Part shown: positions 1 through 12,800 of the stretch, one piece after another
Layout: every line of letters starts with the position of its first letter
Numbering within the stretch: the first letter of the stretch is position 1
NCBI GenBank assembly: GCA_013397935.1
Contig: VZRN01000753.1
Span: 2,309,259-2,373,258, forward strand
Source: Dasyornis broadbenti
Taxonomy: Eukaryota; Chordata; Aves; Passeriformes; Dasyornithidae
Length of the DNA: 64,000 nt
Direction: 5' to 3'
Notes under the pieces: model-generated
The model's database searches: none
Seen by the model: the letters and a program-made list of their open reading frames with translations, nothing else
What the model was told of the DNA's origin: nothing
Translations under genes and position numbers: made by a program

Positions 1-1204
1 AGTGATGGTTCGTCAAAGCTGCTCATTCTCTGGAGCCTTTCATATCAAGCTCAGTAACCTCAAATGGACCTGAAATAGGTGGGCATGCTGCCACCTCTCC
101 CGCTATGGAAGCTATTCCTCTCTCAGCAGTGCTCCTCCTGCCCAAACATGGGATCCTGCTGTCTGACAGCACGGCCGGTTCGGAAGAGCCACTCAGGCAC
201 AGGAAAGATAGCGATGACATTAAAGCAGCATCTCTGCTGTCACTGAAAACAAAGGCCCCATTTGCTGTTTCCTCTGTTGAGGCAGGTGGTAAACAAACAC
301 TGCAGAGAGCTCTCAGCACGACAGGGCACTGGCAGAGCGGCGGATTTTGCATTGCCCTGTGTACTGGCTTTCATAAGAAAACTTTAGGATTGAGGCTGGC
401 ATCAACACTTCTTGCTCTTAAGGCAAAACACAGGCAAGTCTTATTGATACAGCAAGTAGAATTTTCCCCTGGGATGTCCAAACAAGCTGTTCTGGAGTGA
501 AAAAAATGCAGTCTATTTATAGTTCCACGTGTACAAGATGCCCTTCTTCAAACTTGACATTTGTGCACATATACACAAGCTCAAATATCAGGAAAACAGC
601 AATTCTTTGCTCAGTTTCTCAGGATTCAGAACTTTGGCTGTTGTATGGAAATTCACAGACAAAAGGGCTTTTTTTCCGTGCTGACCCATCCTGACCAGAA
701 CTGCAGCATCATGGTCACAGGAAAGTGATGAATCTAATAAGTTAACGAGGCCCCCAAAGGATTGAGCATTTATGCAGATAGCAAAAATACCTAGAATTAT
801 CATAATTAACCACACAAAGGATTTTAAAGCTTAAATATTTCAAGGCTTAAGCCTGTATCTGAGAAAGCTCAGGAGAAGACCTCAAGGGAAGACGTGTGCA
901 GCTGTGCTGGGTGACTGTGACGGATGGCAGTGACGGTGGCTGTGCATGGCTCCCTTTCTGGTTCACTTGCTCTCTCCACACACGGTGCCCACTGGCATCC
1001 CAAGCCCCTTGCTGGCACATTAAGAATCCACGTGTGCTCTGGCTACAGAAGGTTCTCACTTCTCTGTGTCATTCCCGCTGCCCCGCTGCCTGCAGCTGGA
1101 GGGAATTTCTCTGGTATTGAAGGTGTCTTTGAAGTGGCCTTCAAAGGACAATGTTGTGTATGAAGCAAATTCCTGCCTATTTGCTTATTGTCCAATTTTA
1201 ACAC

Positions 1205-1220
1205 TTTTTTTTTTTTTTTT
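1205..1220. repeat. Poly-T run
   Basis: Sixteen T residues. On the minus strand this would be an A tail, but no retroposon body is recognisable next to it. Confidence 0.85.
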
Positions 1221-2401
1221 CTGATGCAGCTATCTTAAAATGGTGAAAAAGGGGTCATTAGATGAGTTTGTGTCATTTAAAAAAGAAATGACCATCTTCC
1301 TGTGTTATTTTTTTTCCAGCCAGATACATGACAGGTCATTGCTGACTTAAAACCCAAATAAATTGTGCAGGTGGCTTACTTACTCAAAGGGTGAAACTGA
1401 ACCTTGCACAGAGAGTGAAACAATAATAATAAAAAAAAGTTATAAGTTTCACTGGGTCTGTAATTATTCATAAGGATAACTGGAGACCCCCAGTAGGAGG
1501 CCAACAATACACACGTGTCAAACATGCATGAAGTGGGAAAAGAAGCGCTATCTCTGCAGTGTTCAGGTAAGGCCAACAACCACTGCCTCCCTTCTGGGCC
1601 TAAAATTGAAATATTATTAGAGATGTGCCAGTACACTGGGATCTCTTTATGTTTCCATGTCGCAACTGTAAGCCATCCTATTCTCATAAGCCAGGAATCC
1701 AACAAAGAAAACCCAAGACGTGCACTGGTTATTTGCAGCCATATGTGTATGGCAGCCAATCCATCTGGAGCCTGTTCTGTGGGCCAGATATTTTTGGGAG
1801 ACTGGGCTGGAAGTGGGGCCCATCAGATATCCAGAGTTAATTAGTAACATTCTCTTTGCCTTTTATCTTCTCTGCCTTTCATCTGTGGATGTTTTGCTAC
1901 GTGAGATGCTGAGGTGCCTTTAGACAGAAATAGTGTTACATGGCTTAAATATAATCCCCAAATACTTTAAAAACATTCTGACGTGTGGGGGGGTCACCTA
2001 CTCAGTGAAGTTACTATTGGTAGACAGAGTATTAAAACAAAATAGCTTCTTTTGATGTGCAGATTGGCAGATCAAGGAATCGTAATCACTGAACTAAATC
2101 TCTCTGAAAGCTCTGCAGCATACATATGCTCATTAGAGCACAATATTGCTACTTATCAAGCCTCTGAGTAACATTTATAAAAGGAATATATACACTTAAT
2201 GTGAATGGTTCCATGACTTGAATGCCTGGGCAATGCATTTGATGGGTTTTAAAGATGAGTAAGATATGCCTTAAACCTTAATTTACCTAAATATAATTGA
2301 CTCCTGACAACCTGAGCAACTATTACAGATCGTGATCAGAAACAGTTTATTGTACAACTTTTTCGCCCTCAGTGGTTTACAAGATCTATCTAATATTTCT
2401 C

Positions 2402-2419
2402 AAAAAAAAAAAAAAAAAA
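2402..2419. repeat. Poly-A run
   Basis: Eighteen A residues. This is the first of four long A runs within 470 bases (others at 2450-2462, 2741-2756 and 2851-2865), the second of which borders an undetermined base. Confidence 0.9.
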
Positions 2420-2421
2420 GA

Positions 2422-2491
2422 AATGGAATCTCATTGTGAAGTCTTCGTNAAAAAAAAAAAAAGTAATGGAATCTCATTGTGAAGTCTTCGT
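2422..2491. repeat. 27-bp direct duplication around an undetermined base
   Basis: The 27 bases at 2422-2448, starting AATGGAATCTCATTG, return exactly at 2465-2491. Between them lie one N (2449), an A run and GT. Each copy is preceded by an A run and a G. The most likely cause is two contig ends that overlap but were joined as a gap, so the true sequence probably has one copy. Confidence 0.85.
2449..2449. other. Assembly gap (1 N)
   Basis: A single undetermined base between two copies of a 27-bp sequence; see the duplication entry at 2422-2491. Confidence 0.95.
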
Positions 2492-2740
2492 CGTGATAAA
2501 AATCAGAGGCGAAGTTACAAGAAAAATGGTTTAGTTAGTGTAATATTTGAGATAAACTCTAGCTCAATAACATGAATTAACACAAAATTTGCTGATCAGT
2601 AAATCATGCCAAACCCTAAATTTCAAAATAAATCATTCCCTCCCCTTAGACTGTCAGGATTTTTAATATAGGATACTACTGTGGTGCAATTTTTGTTGTT
2701 TTACTTTGCTGCTTCTGGGTTATCTTGTTGGTGACATGAG

Positions 2741-2865
2741 AAAAAAAAAAAAAAAATTTCCTTCTCAGTAATCTGTTCGTCTTATTCCCAAACCCTGAAA
2801 GAATACCTAATTTTACATATATGTATATACATCAAGATAGTTAAAAATAGAAAAAAAAAAAAAAA
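2741..2865. repeat. Two poly-A runs
   Basis: Sixteen A residues at 2741-2756 and fifteen at 2851-2865, separated by unique sequence that includes ATATATGTATATAC. No retroposon head is recognisable upstream of either run. Confidence 0.85.
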
Positions 2866-5800
2866 GCCCTGTAACCTCTGGAACAGAGGGAGCGGACAAA
2901 CACAGGCAGCACTATTCTAAGCCGTCTCTTCCAAAGCATTTGGTAAACAAAGCCCCCATCTACTCAATCGAAAACGAAAAAAGACCTGAACAGCTTGGGA
3001 ACTGCGGACAGAATCCCCAAATTCTCAGCAAAACTCATGCACAGCTACAGAACCTGTGTAGCCTTTTGACAACTGAGTTCTCAGAGCTACAAATAATGTA
3101 TGATAATATAAACCCATTATGGCTGAGGAGCTGCCTGGGCTCTTTGAAGCCTTTTGAGGTTGTTGACCACAAGCTCTCTCCCCTCTCAACCACCCTTCTC
3201 TTTAGAGAGATGAAAGAGAGGTCCGAATTTTGCAACTGATGTGTCTCACGGGGGGATCATTTCTCCAATCTTTACTGCAAGAGAAGAGCAAGCAGTGATT
3301 TAAACACTGAGAAGAGTGAAGAATGAGTCGAGAAGAATTAGAAATGAGCTGCTGCTCCATCTCCCATGGGGACACACACATAGGAGAAGCCTTTTGTCTA
3401 ACCAGCATCTTAAAATGCTCGTTGCCATCTCCCCACAGCTGCTTACACCCTTGTGCACTGATTGTACCAAAGGCTTGGGATGAGAGGTTTATTTTTGCAA
3501 ATAACCTGAAAGGCTGGTACCTGATGTAAATTTGTGTAAAGGAGAAAAACAGCTACTATTAAAATCTCAAAATTTAGTAATGGTCTCATGGCCCTAAACT
3601 ATTTCTTGTCTGTCATCCCCACTTGACCTCTGGCTTCCCTGTCCTGCAGTTTCACAGCGATGACTCTTCACCCACAGCAGTGCAAGGACCATCAATTTAC
3701 TGCAAATGTGAATAACTCTCTTCCCAAAGTGATATCTTCTGCGAGAAGAAATGAGAGTAATTTTGCAGTTTTAAAGCATTATAAGGGCCCAAAGCTGCCA
3801 ACAACCATTTAGATATGAAGCAGGGTTAAATTTCTTGACACACAGCTGGCACAGCTTCATCAGATACTAGTGAGAAATTCAGTGATAATTGCTGCCCAAG
3901 ATGACATTTCCTTGTTCACTTATGAAACTTAAAAAGTGAAAAGATTAAAAGCACTGAGAATTTTTAAATAAAAATACCTGTGAGTATCTATTTCTATACA
4001 CTAAAATATGCACATGTACAGCACAAGATAACCTCTTCTTTTGGTGACTTACACCATCAATTGCTTCCCACATCTTTCTGAGGTAGAACAAATTATTTAC
4101 TTGTTGCACTCCTAAACATTTTAAAATATTCTTTGCTCCATGTTGCTGGAGAACATTTCCTCTTGTGACAAAGCAGCTCTAGAATGATGTAATGTCTGAC
4201 AGTACCATGCTACCCAAGGACCTACAGCAAAGGACACCGGCTTTGCCCTATTCAAAGATGATGAAATGATGCTCTCAATTACTCAATTACTTTAACTGAT
4301 TGTCTCTTTTTAATTCATTAAATTGGAGTAGGCGGATTAATGCCATTTCAGGAATGAGAGGAAAAGACACCTACAACAAAGGAACGTTATGGTAATTGGC
4401 ACTTGCAAACACAGAAGCAGTGCTTAAAACCTATTCTCTAACACCAGCAGTGATCTTATCACACTGGAGGATGTAAAAACCTCAACTCTATGCTTTGACT
4501 GAGTGTAGCAACAAAAGAGCTCTGAGGGCTCTTGTGGAGAGAGCAGAGAGGCCTCGACTCTTATCAGTGTCAGTGGGCATTTAAGGGCATTTTGCATCCC
4601 CAAGGAGATATGCAGTTCTTTGGAGAACCAAAGTCTATAAAAATGTATTAATCATCATAACACACAATATTGGCCTAGCTGGCACTACTGCAGCTGTAGC
4701 CCTTCAGTCTTTGCACTCTCCTGTAAAAGATGATGTCTAAGAGCTTGGAAATGACACATAAATCCTTGACTCTTTACCGAGAGGGGCTCAAGGACCTGTC
4801 CCAACCTGTCATCCCTGAGCTCTTCTGCCTCCATATCTACTACAGCACTGTGTTGTATTACGGGAATGACTGTCATATCAAACTTATTTAGTGAAACATA
4901 TTCCACAAATAACCAAGGGTTGTGGCCCCCCGTTTGTTGTAATTTTTAAAATAGCTCACTGAATTCCATTAAATGTCTCAGTAGAGGCTATTTCTGAGTG
5001 TAGCTGTGAAAACAGATGTCTGGAGAGTGGCGTATTGCAAACCTTGAGTGAAATGACAGATCAATCTTTTAACAGAGATTCCTGGGGATATAAAAACATG
5101 ACTATGCCAGCCAGGCAATGGCAGCTGCCCAATCGGGACAGAAAGAGGATACAGCAAATCCCTCGTGTTATACCCAGAGTCACCCCTTTCCTTACCTCAC
5201 CCTGACAAGCTGGTGTTGTTCTTCTGCAAGGGCAGGAGAATATTGGAGAGCTTCGCCTGGAGTTTTACCGCCTGCCAGGAGTTCAGCTCAGCTAAAGGGG
5301 CACCTTTTCCTGCATGTCTAAAACCTGGCTCTAAGCATGATGGGAGCCATTGCATTAACAGAACATGTGATGAGGAAGATCCTAAAACTGTTTTTCAACC
5401 CCTCTAGTGATGCTGATACACAGCGATAATGTACTATTACCTAGGAGATGGTGGTGTTCAATGCCATACGAGTACCAGTGAGATGGAAAGGAGAAAGGAG
5501 AGAAGGTGGGAGGCAAAGGAAAAAAATAAAGAACCAAAATAGGTAGAATAAGATCAAAGACTTAAGGAAGGGCTTTCTGCAGAGAAGTTATCGTAACTAA
5601 CAATGCAGTCATGTAATTGCTTTTTGCCTTATGGAATCCCATTCCCTCCAAAATGTTTACACAATGCCATGGTGCTGGAATCACTTTCCTCCGGAGGTTA
5701 CCCATATATATAACACCTAATTATGCTATACTCCTAATTAACGTAATATTGTTTCAAGCAGATCAAGCTTTTTCCAATCCAAACACAGATTTCAGTCCTG

Positions 5801-6649
5801 CCAAAAGGTTCTCTACGCCCTCAATATGTGCAAACTGTCCCAACTGGAACAATAAGCAATTATACTGGTATTTAAAACACAGCAGAGGGTTTTTTAAAAT
5901 ATATAGTCTAAAATATACCCAGTCCTGCATTTGTTATTCATATACAGATTTTTCTGAACTCGAAATGTCATGTGAAGGCTCACTGCAAACTCTACACTTA
6001 CACCAGGGATATGTGTGGTCTGGAGAGCACACTCATGAATATACCACAAAATTGCTCCCAAAAGAATCTTGGCATCATAGCTGTTTAAGCAGCAAATGTA
6101 AATTCTGATCATGTTCAGCAGAGATGGAAAGAAAATACAAATGGTAGCTAGGAAACAATGACACTTGAACAGGAGAAGGTACAGTAAGTAAAACCACAGT
6201 GTCCTTCACCTGAGTCCCAACTTAGGCATATTTTCTTGATTTATTTATTGACAACACACATAGGATAGAATAGTAATATACCTCAAGTGGCTCTAACAGG
6301 AGAAAATTGGAATGAAGAGTAGCTTAAAAATGCTTTACAAATGGAATGAATATTTAAAAAAAAATAACACAACTTCAGTTTTTTTCTACAAGGAGTTTTT
6401 TGTTTTGTTTTGCTTTTCTTCTTGAGAACAGCATTAATCTATTGTGGAAAAGCTGGTGCAGGAAGGAAAGCAGGTTTTGCATTTCAGGCACTGGACCGTT
6501 TCCCCTGAAATTTGGGTTCTATCACAAGGAAAAAGCTTCAGACCCATAGATTTGGTAACTGAACCTCACTTCTGCACAGGTCATATTACCATCTTGCCTA
6601 CTTCAAAAATATTTAATGTAAAAGTGTGAGACTGTGAAGGATATATATT

Positions 6650-6670
6650 TTATAGTGACAGACACTATAA
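6650..6670. repeat. 8-bp perfect hairpin
   Basis: TTATAGTG (6650-6657) and CACTATAA (6663-6670) pair around the loop ACAGA. Short and AT-rich; chance is a sufficient explanation. Confidence 0.7.
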
Positions 6671-8960
6671 ATTCATCATATTTTATTAAGATGAAAGAGT
6701 TTATAGTCAAAATTCAAGTTATTGCAGGTTTCTCTCTTAGAAGGGCAGTTGCATATCTCTTTGGAGAAAGTCTTATTTAAAAAAAAAAGTCTTATTTTCT
6801 TGCTAAAACAGTTAATCCAGCAACAGATGATGGCTTCCTTGCCTAAAATGCTTGGACTCCGTTCTCAGCTAGCAATACTCCAAACGTTCTCTGCTGCTTT
6901 TACAGGCCAGAGTATCAGTGTTTCTAGGCTCTTTTATTCTATAATTTACTTTATAAACAATAATAAAACAAAAAAATAAGAGCTATGAAAACAATTAGCT
7001 TTTTCTAAGTTCCTATGTTCTGTGGGAGTTTGGACTTATTTTTCCTGATGGTTCGTGTTTGACTTTTTACAAATACCAAAAATTTCTACAGTAACTGAGC
7101 TCTATAGCCTGCAAAGTTCACATTACACTTTAAGCTATGATTGCATGGAAGAATCACAAAAAAGTCTGTAACAGACAGGCACTGATTTGTGTTCGATAGG
7201 ACAAATTAATTCTATTCTACAGGAATAAGGAAACCATTACACAAGTCCTGAGCAGGCTGCTGCTTTACAAATGATCACACATTTTCCTCTCCATCAGCAT
7301 CCTAATTCCCTGAAGACAACTTCATTTTATCACTAACACACTGGGAGTCCACAATTGAAATCTGCCTCTGAGATACATGCTTTATTTTCAGCTTCTTTTC
7401 TTGTTACTTTTTCCATGCTAATTAATTGTTAGATTAATCAAGATCTGGATTAACTGGCATCTCTGAAATCACCAGCACTGATGTGCTGTCAACACTGGGC
7501 CCATGGGCTGTGCTAAAATCCTGCATGGATTCATCTCCATTTATCCTCCAGAGATGGGGTTGTGCTTTGCACATGCTTAGTGAAACAAATGAATTCCCTT
7601 GTAGAAATGAATGGTTTGTTCTGGACCAAACAGAATAGGCTGGAATACATTTAAAACAGAAAATTGATTTCTATGAGCCACTTGAGAAATTATATTGTTC
7701 TCCAGTCATGCCTGGACAACACTGAATGGGTGGATAAATATGTAAACTGGAACTGTACAAGGTCATCAGCCAGCGCACATATTTTTAAAATGTGTATTCA
7801 CTTGCATGAGCACCTCAACATGATTTGAATACACCTCTGGAACAAGCAAAAATACCTTTTCCTTTTCATCACCACAGGACAACATCACAAAACTGAAGTG
7901 CAGCACAAGCCCTCAGGGACTCTGCTGCGCCCTACCGATCTCATGGGGCTCTCCTTTCCTCCACACAACTTCCCAGCTCCTGCAACACCTGCTCTGCTCC
8001 CTCTGGGCTCTGCTCAATGGGCCAGCCTTGTTTAATTTTCCATTTCTGGAGAGATAAACTGCTCCCTCTGTGCACTGCAACTCTTCTCTAAATCAAATCT
8101 CCGCATTTCATTAGATGCTAAGATAACTTAAAATACTATAAGAGGATAAACAGGAGGCAGCAGAATGCCAGTCCTAAGGAAGGAATTATCCATAATTCAA
8201 ACATTTCAGGAAGCTGAATATCATAAGTCCATAACATTTTCTGTTCTGAGCTTCCTTGCTTTGTAGATATTTTTTACTAAGTGGATGCTTTCAGTGATAA
8301 GCATCTGAGCTGCTCATCTTTATGAATTTTGCAGCTGAAACAAATGCCACAATTCACAGCTACCTGACAGAGCACCGTGGGGAAAAAAGGGTTCAATTCA
8401 TTCTCTGTGGCTTTTGGAAAAAGCATTTATCATACAAATATTATTTTCTGAAATACTGAATTTGAAGTTAAGTAAAGTTGACATTTTAAAATGTTTGTTC
8501 TCCTAGGTGTACCAAAACTTGCTAGGAGCCTTTTTTCTTAAAGCAAACAAAAATCCCAGCCACAGGTGATTTCTTTCCTCAGGAATACTTTCAAATTCAT
8601 TAATTTTAATAGTCATTCAGGACTTTCAGACACTGTAGTGTCAAGAGAAGAAAAACTTTGATTCCACATCAGTCTAACACCATTAAAGCAAGCCAACCAA
8701 GCATTCTCTCTGAATTTACTTAACCTCTTTTGTTTTATCTGTATGCTTTCATTATACAGGGCACTTCCACAGCAAATTCTAATTTCATTTATCATTCCCT
8801 TTTAATTTTTGTTGCTTCAATGCCTATTGGATGCTCCTCTTCCCCTCATGTGCCAAAGTTAAACTTCCCAGTGAATGTGGGAGATGTCTCACGGCTACTC
8901 TAACGATTTACTCCTTTCTGTAGCACAGTTGACATTTCCTCTACAAGAGAAAAACACACC

Positions 8961-8996
8961 AAAAAAAAAAAAAAAAAANNNNAAAAAAAAAAAAAA
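8961..8996. repeat. Poly-A run with a 4-base gap
   Basis: A residues at 8961-8978 and 8983-8996 with NNNN at 8979-8982. The assembler could not determine the length of the homopolymer; nothing recognisable is missing on either side. Confidence 0.9.
8979..8982. other. Assembly gap (4 N)
   Basis: Four undetermined bases inside a poly-A run. Confidence 0.95.
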
Positions 8997-9785
8997 GACA
9001 AAAATGTTTTCCCAGGTTGTTTTTCTTGCTGTATATTTCACAAAAATATCTTAGTAAAATATACCAGGAATGAACTGTCTGTGAGATCTTACACTGCAAT
9101 TACTGCCTACAGTAAAACAGGTAATCTATAGAAATTCTACTTCTTGGTATATATTACATGAACTTGGTGTTTTTCCAACCTAAAAATAAAAACCAATTCA
9201 GAAAGTAATTGAATCTACTATAAAGTAAATAACAGGGGAACTGTCTTCTTCATCAGTTCAAGGATGAGTCCCCTGATTTTCCTGTAAGGTTGCAGTAGAC
9301 GTCCAGTGCTTTAGGCGTTTGTGGACACAGACTCTACTGAAACTCATCAAAGCTCTCCTCAAAGCGAGAAAAAAAAGATTTTGAAGGACTGTGACAAATG
9401 TCATTTACTCCTCAAACATTAAGGGGAAGATTTGTAACTTAAGTTGGAAACTTGTATTTTTTCCAAAGCATAGCAAGATGTACACAACTATGGTTGTATT
9501 GCCTTCATGAATCTTACTGAAAATAACTTGTTCACCTTTAACTAATTCAGTAAACCAAGAGGCATTTAATCAAAGCTGCAACTGTAATGAGTTCTGTAGA
9601 CCATAATGTAGTTCTTTTTCAAAAGCACAAAATGAATGCACTAATCCTCTGAGGAGCTATCACTAAATGAATTCTTTCAGAATAAATTAAAACATACAAC
9701 GTAACCAGAGATTTTGTTATTCCCCAGATGATAATGTGCTTCAAGGTTTCAGTTTTTAGGTTTTTGGTTGTCTTGGTTTATTATT

Positions 9786-9835
9786 TAACTATTTATTTTA
9801 TATACATATCTTTACGTATGTAAGATAAATAGTTA
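9786..9835. repeat. Long imperfect inverted repeat (hairpin)
   Basis: The left arm AACTATTTATTTTATATACA, continuing TA, pairs with the right arm TATGTAAGATAAATAGTT and its preceding bases around a TCTT loop (9809-9812). The stem is about 23 bp with one A/C mismatch (9806 with 9815) and two positions that would be G-U pairs in a plus-strand transcript. AT-rich; no known element matches. Confidence 0.75.
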
Positions 9836-12800
9836 TGTTATGTATATTCTCATACATAAATAATAATAATTGTTATGATTTAGTAATGCTGGTACATAAT
9901 GGAGAAATATACAAAATTTTCAAATGGAACACTCAGTTTTAAAGATGATGAAAAATTTGGACGTTGTTCATTTTCTCCTCTCTTTAAGATGGCAAAACCT
10001 AACAACTTCAAAACATGAACGTCAATTTGTTTCTGTCACATTTTCGATAAAAATCTATTCCCTCCTTGACAAATTTTGCTGCCAAATGAGGTTCTTGTGA
10101 AATTGGCTTCTTTGGCAAATCTTGAAATCTTTGGAGTGTCACTGGGATATCTTTAGGGCTTGTATCTATTACAATTGCTGATATGGGATCGCTTTTTCCC
10201 CCTCCTCTGGGGTTTACTTGTATTGAAGTCAGGACTTACATCATCATGTAACTCTTTTGTCAGCTTGTCACTTCAGTGTACAAAGGGCACTTCTGCTTGA
10301 CAAGCGTGTTGTAAGTGTTCAGAATTTAATGAACAAGACAACAAAATAGGAACCAATAGAATACTAATAATTTCATAGAACCTAATAATGATAATGGATA
10401 TTTGCAACTAAAACTTGAAATATCACTACTGTTCTCATAAACACACCCAAAAGAAATGATGCTTGCTGTGAAGTTAGACATACTTATCTGCATTATATAA
10501 CATTAATGAGGTTCCCTGCTGTTTCTGAATTAACTTCAAGTACTCTCAGTGTAATATTTGCTTACAAAAATATAATGTTATAGTATTTCAATTTCCTTTT
10601 ATGTGGATTTTAATATTTCTCTTGTAAATAATTTAGTTTTATTGAAAAAAGTCCCAGACAGCTGTATCATGATCTAATCCAAAGCCTGCTGCCAAATTCA
10701 TATTTTATCATTTGGAATTAATTGGTGTTAAAATTTGATGTTGATAGCTGTGTAACGGTATGTAATGTTGATTGTGGCAGTATAAAGCCCCAGCTAAATT
10801 AGATGACTGAAAGGAGGACCAGGAGCCTTCATTCATTGGGATACAGTTAGAATCTGTGAGACAGAAGCAGAAGTAAGGACTTACCATGACATAGTAACAG
10901 AGCTTACTCTGAGGGAAAATTTCTGGTTTTGAAGTGCAGTAGAACACATTAAACCCCTCCTAACTCAGCTATACAGAAGATATAATTAATCTCATTTTAG
11001 AGATGAAGGAAATGCACCACAAATAAGAGCCTTGGGAGGTACCAGACAGCTCTTGCAACATGAGACAAATAATTCTCCAGGTCAACATTTTCAAAGGCTG
11101 GCGCCATTAGGCTTCTCAGAGCTTAGGCTGGATTGCAACACTTTTCCAGGTGTCTGGAGGTTTCAGAGTTGGCTGCCTTTGTTGTGAGGGTGAAGATTTT
11201 GGGTGAGAGAGGAGCAGGGAAGATGAGAAGGAAAGGTAAAGGGCTGGGCAATATCCCCACTCTAACCACTTTCCACATATGAGTTTCCATGCGCCCCAGC
11301 TGCACTGCCCGTGCAACCAGGACTGAACGTGGTCAGATCCCCAAGCTGGTGCTAAACTACACAAATCACTCAGAAGGCATAAACTATGGCAGAAATTTCT
11401 GCAGTCCATATATCCAGGACTCCTTTGAGTTTAAAGAAAACCACAGGCACCTATGAGAACACCATCCTGGTCAACATTCAAGGCCTTTTCCTAAATGCGA
11501 GTTCCTGTTTTGGTACAGCTCTATCGAAAAAGGGGTTGTAGAAACCTCACACGTTAAAATGATTGTGTTGGAACATGATGGAAACAAGGAAGGAAAATAG
11601 AAAATAAAATAAATGACACACTGTTATCACAGACTGACTGTCAACAGCCACCTCCTACTTAAGGGTCCCGGAGCAGAACCAGGGATTTCATGTATAAATG
11701 CATGGATGAATGTATATTCATGAATGGTAAACCATTGCAGCTTGCTGGACAAGGGATTTGGAAAAACACCGTCTACTGATCTGAGGATGCTGATTTAGGA
11801 ATCTCATACATATTCAGTACCTAGGTGTTTCTTAATCAACTAATCAAAACACTTGACTAATTGAATGTCAATGGCTTTCTGCAGTAGGGTGAAAGTCAGT
11901 TCTCCCTGACCTGGTTGGTGTTGCTCCAAGAACGGATGATAGCTGGTTTTAATTTGTTCAAAGAACTGATTAGAGCTACTTTATAGCTGACTTATTCTTG
12001 ACAACTGCTTTATCTCTAATGGAAATTCACTCCATTCTACTTAGTACCTATGTTTGGAGAAAAGTTGAGTAATCCTATCAGATTTATTTCTAGTTTTCTT
12101 ATCAATGTTTGATAAACTTCACAAACATCCACATATATTTAAAAGTTACCAGAAAGATTTCTATTTGGGCTCTATCCAGAATGCTTTGCTGAAAACATTG
12201 ATGGATCATCAGGTGAAATCAAAGCTTTGGGAGCTGATAATGAAAACTTTTTTCAGGAAAAATTGCTACTGATGTAGAGCTGAGATTTCTGTTTCAGGAG
12301 TATGTGAAACCAAGAGAAAAGACAGGCCCTGTTCTGTGTCATACTCTGGCAAGAGGGGTTTCCTTAACTCCAGTGCAGCTTTTCCAAGCATTTCTTTGAG
12401 TTTTATTGTTTTCGTGTTAAAGCAGAAATACTTTTTAAACAGAGTTTTAAAAGTGATAAAAGTGGGGTTTTAAGTTTCATTTTAATGCATTAGATATTGG
12501 AAAACATTTGAGTTAATATAAATATTTTTGATAAAGCTTTTACGCCAACAGTGAGGTTTAATAGGAAATGCCACTTGCAACATATACATAAGAAAAAGAG
12601 CCATTTCACATGGTTCTGAGGAATCATCTTTTATTATTACACTCTTTCTAAATGGTTTAATCAAAGTGACAGGTTGGGGGAAGAACAGTAGAGAGAAATT
12701 TCCAAAGATGCCTAAAGACATGGTATAATGATAGGTTTTAAAATTCAAAAAGTTATTTAAATATTCTGCAGCTAATGCTGAAAGTGAGGGCCAAAATGAG

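Noticed and set aside
5617..6108. Longest open frame of the window, 163 codons, plus strand
   Set aside because: No recognisable domain, no splice or promoter context, opposite strand to SPOCK1; a run of this length is not surprising in 64 kb.
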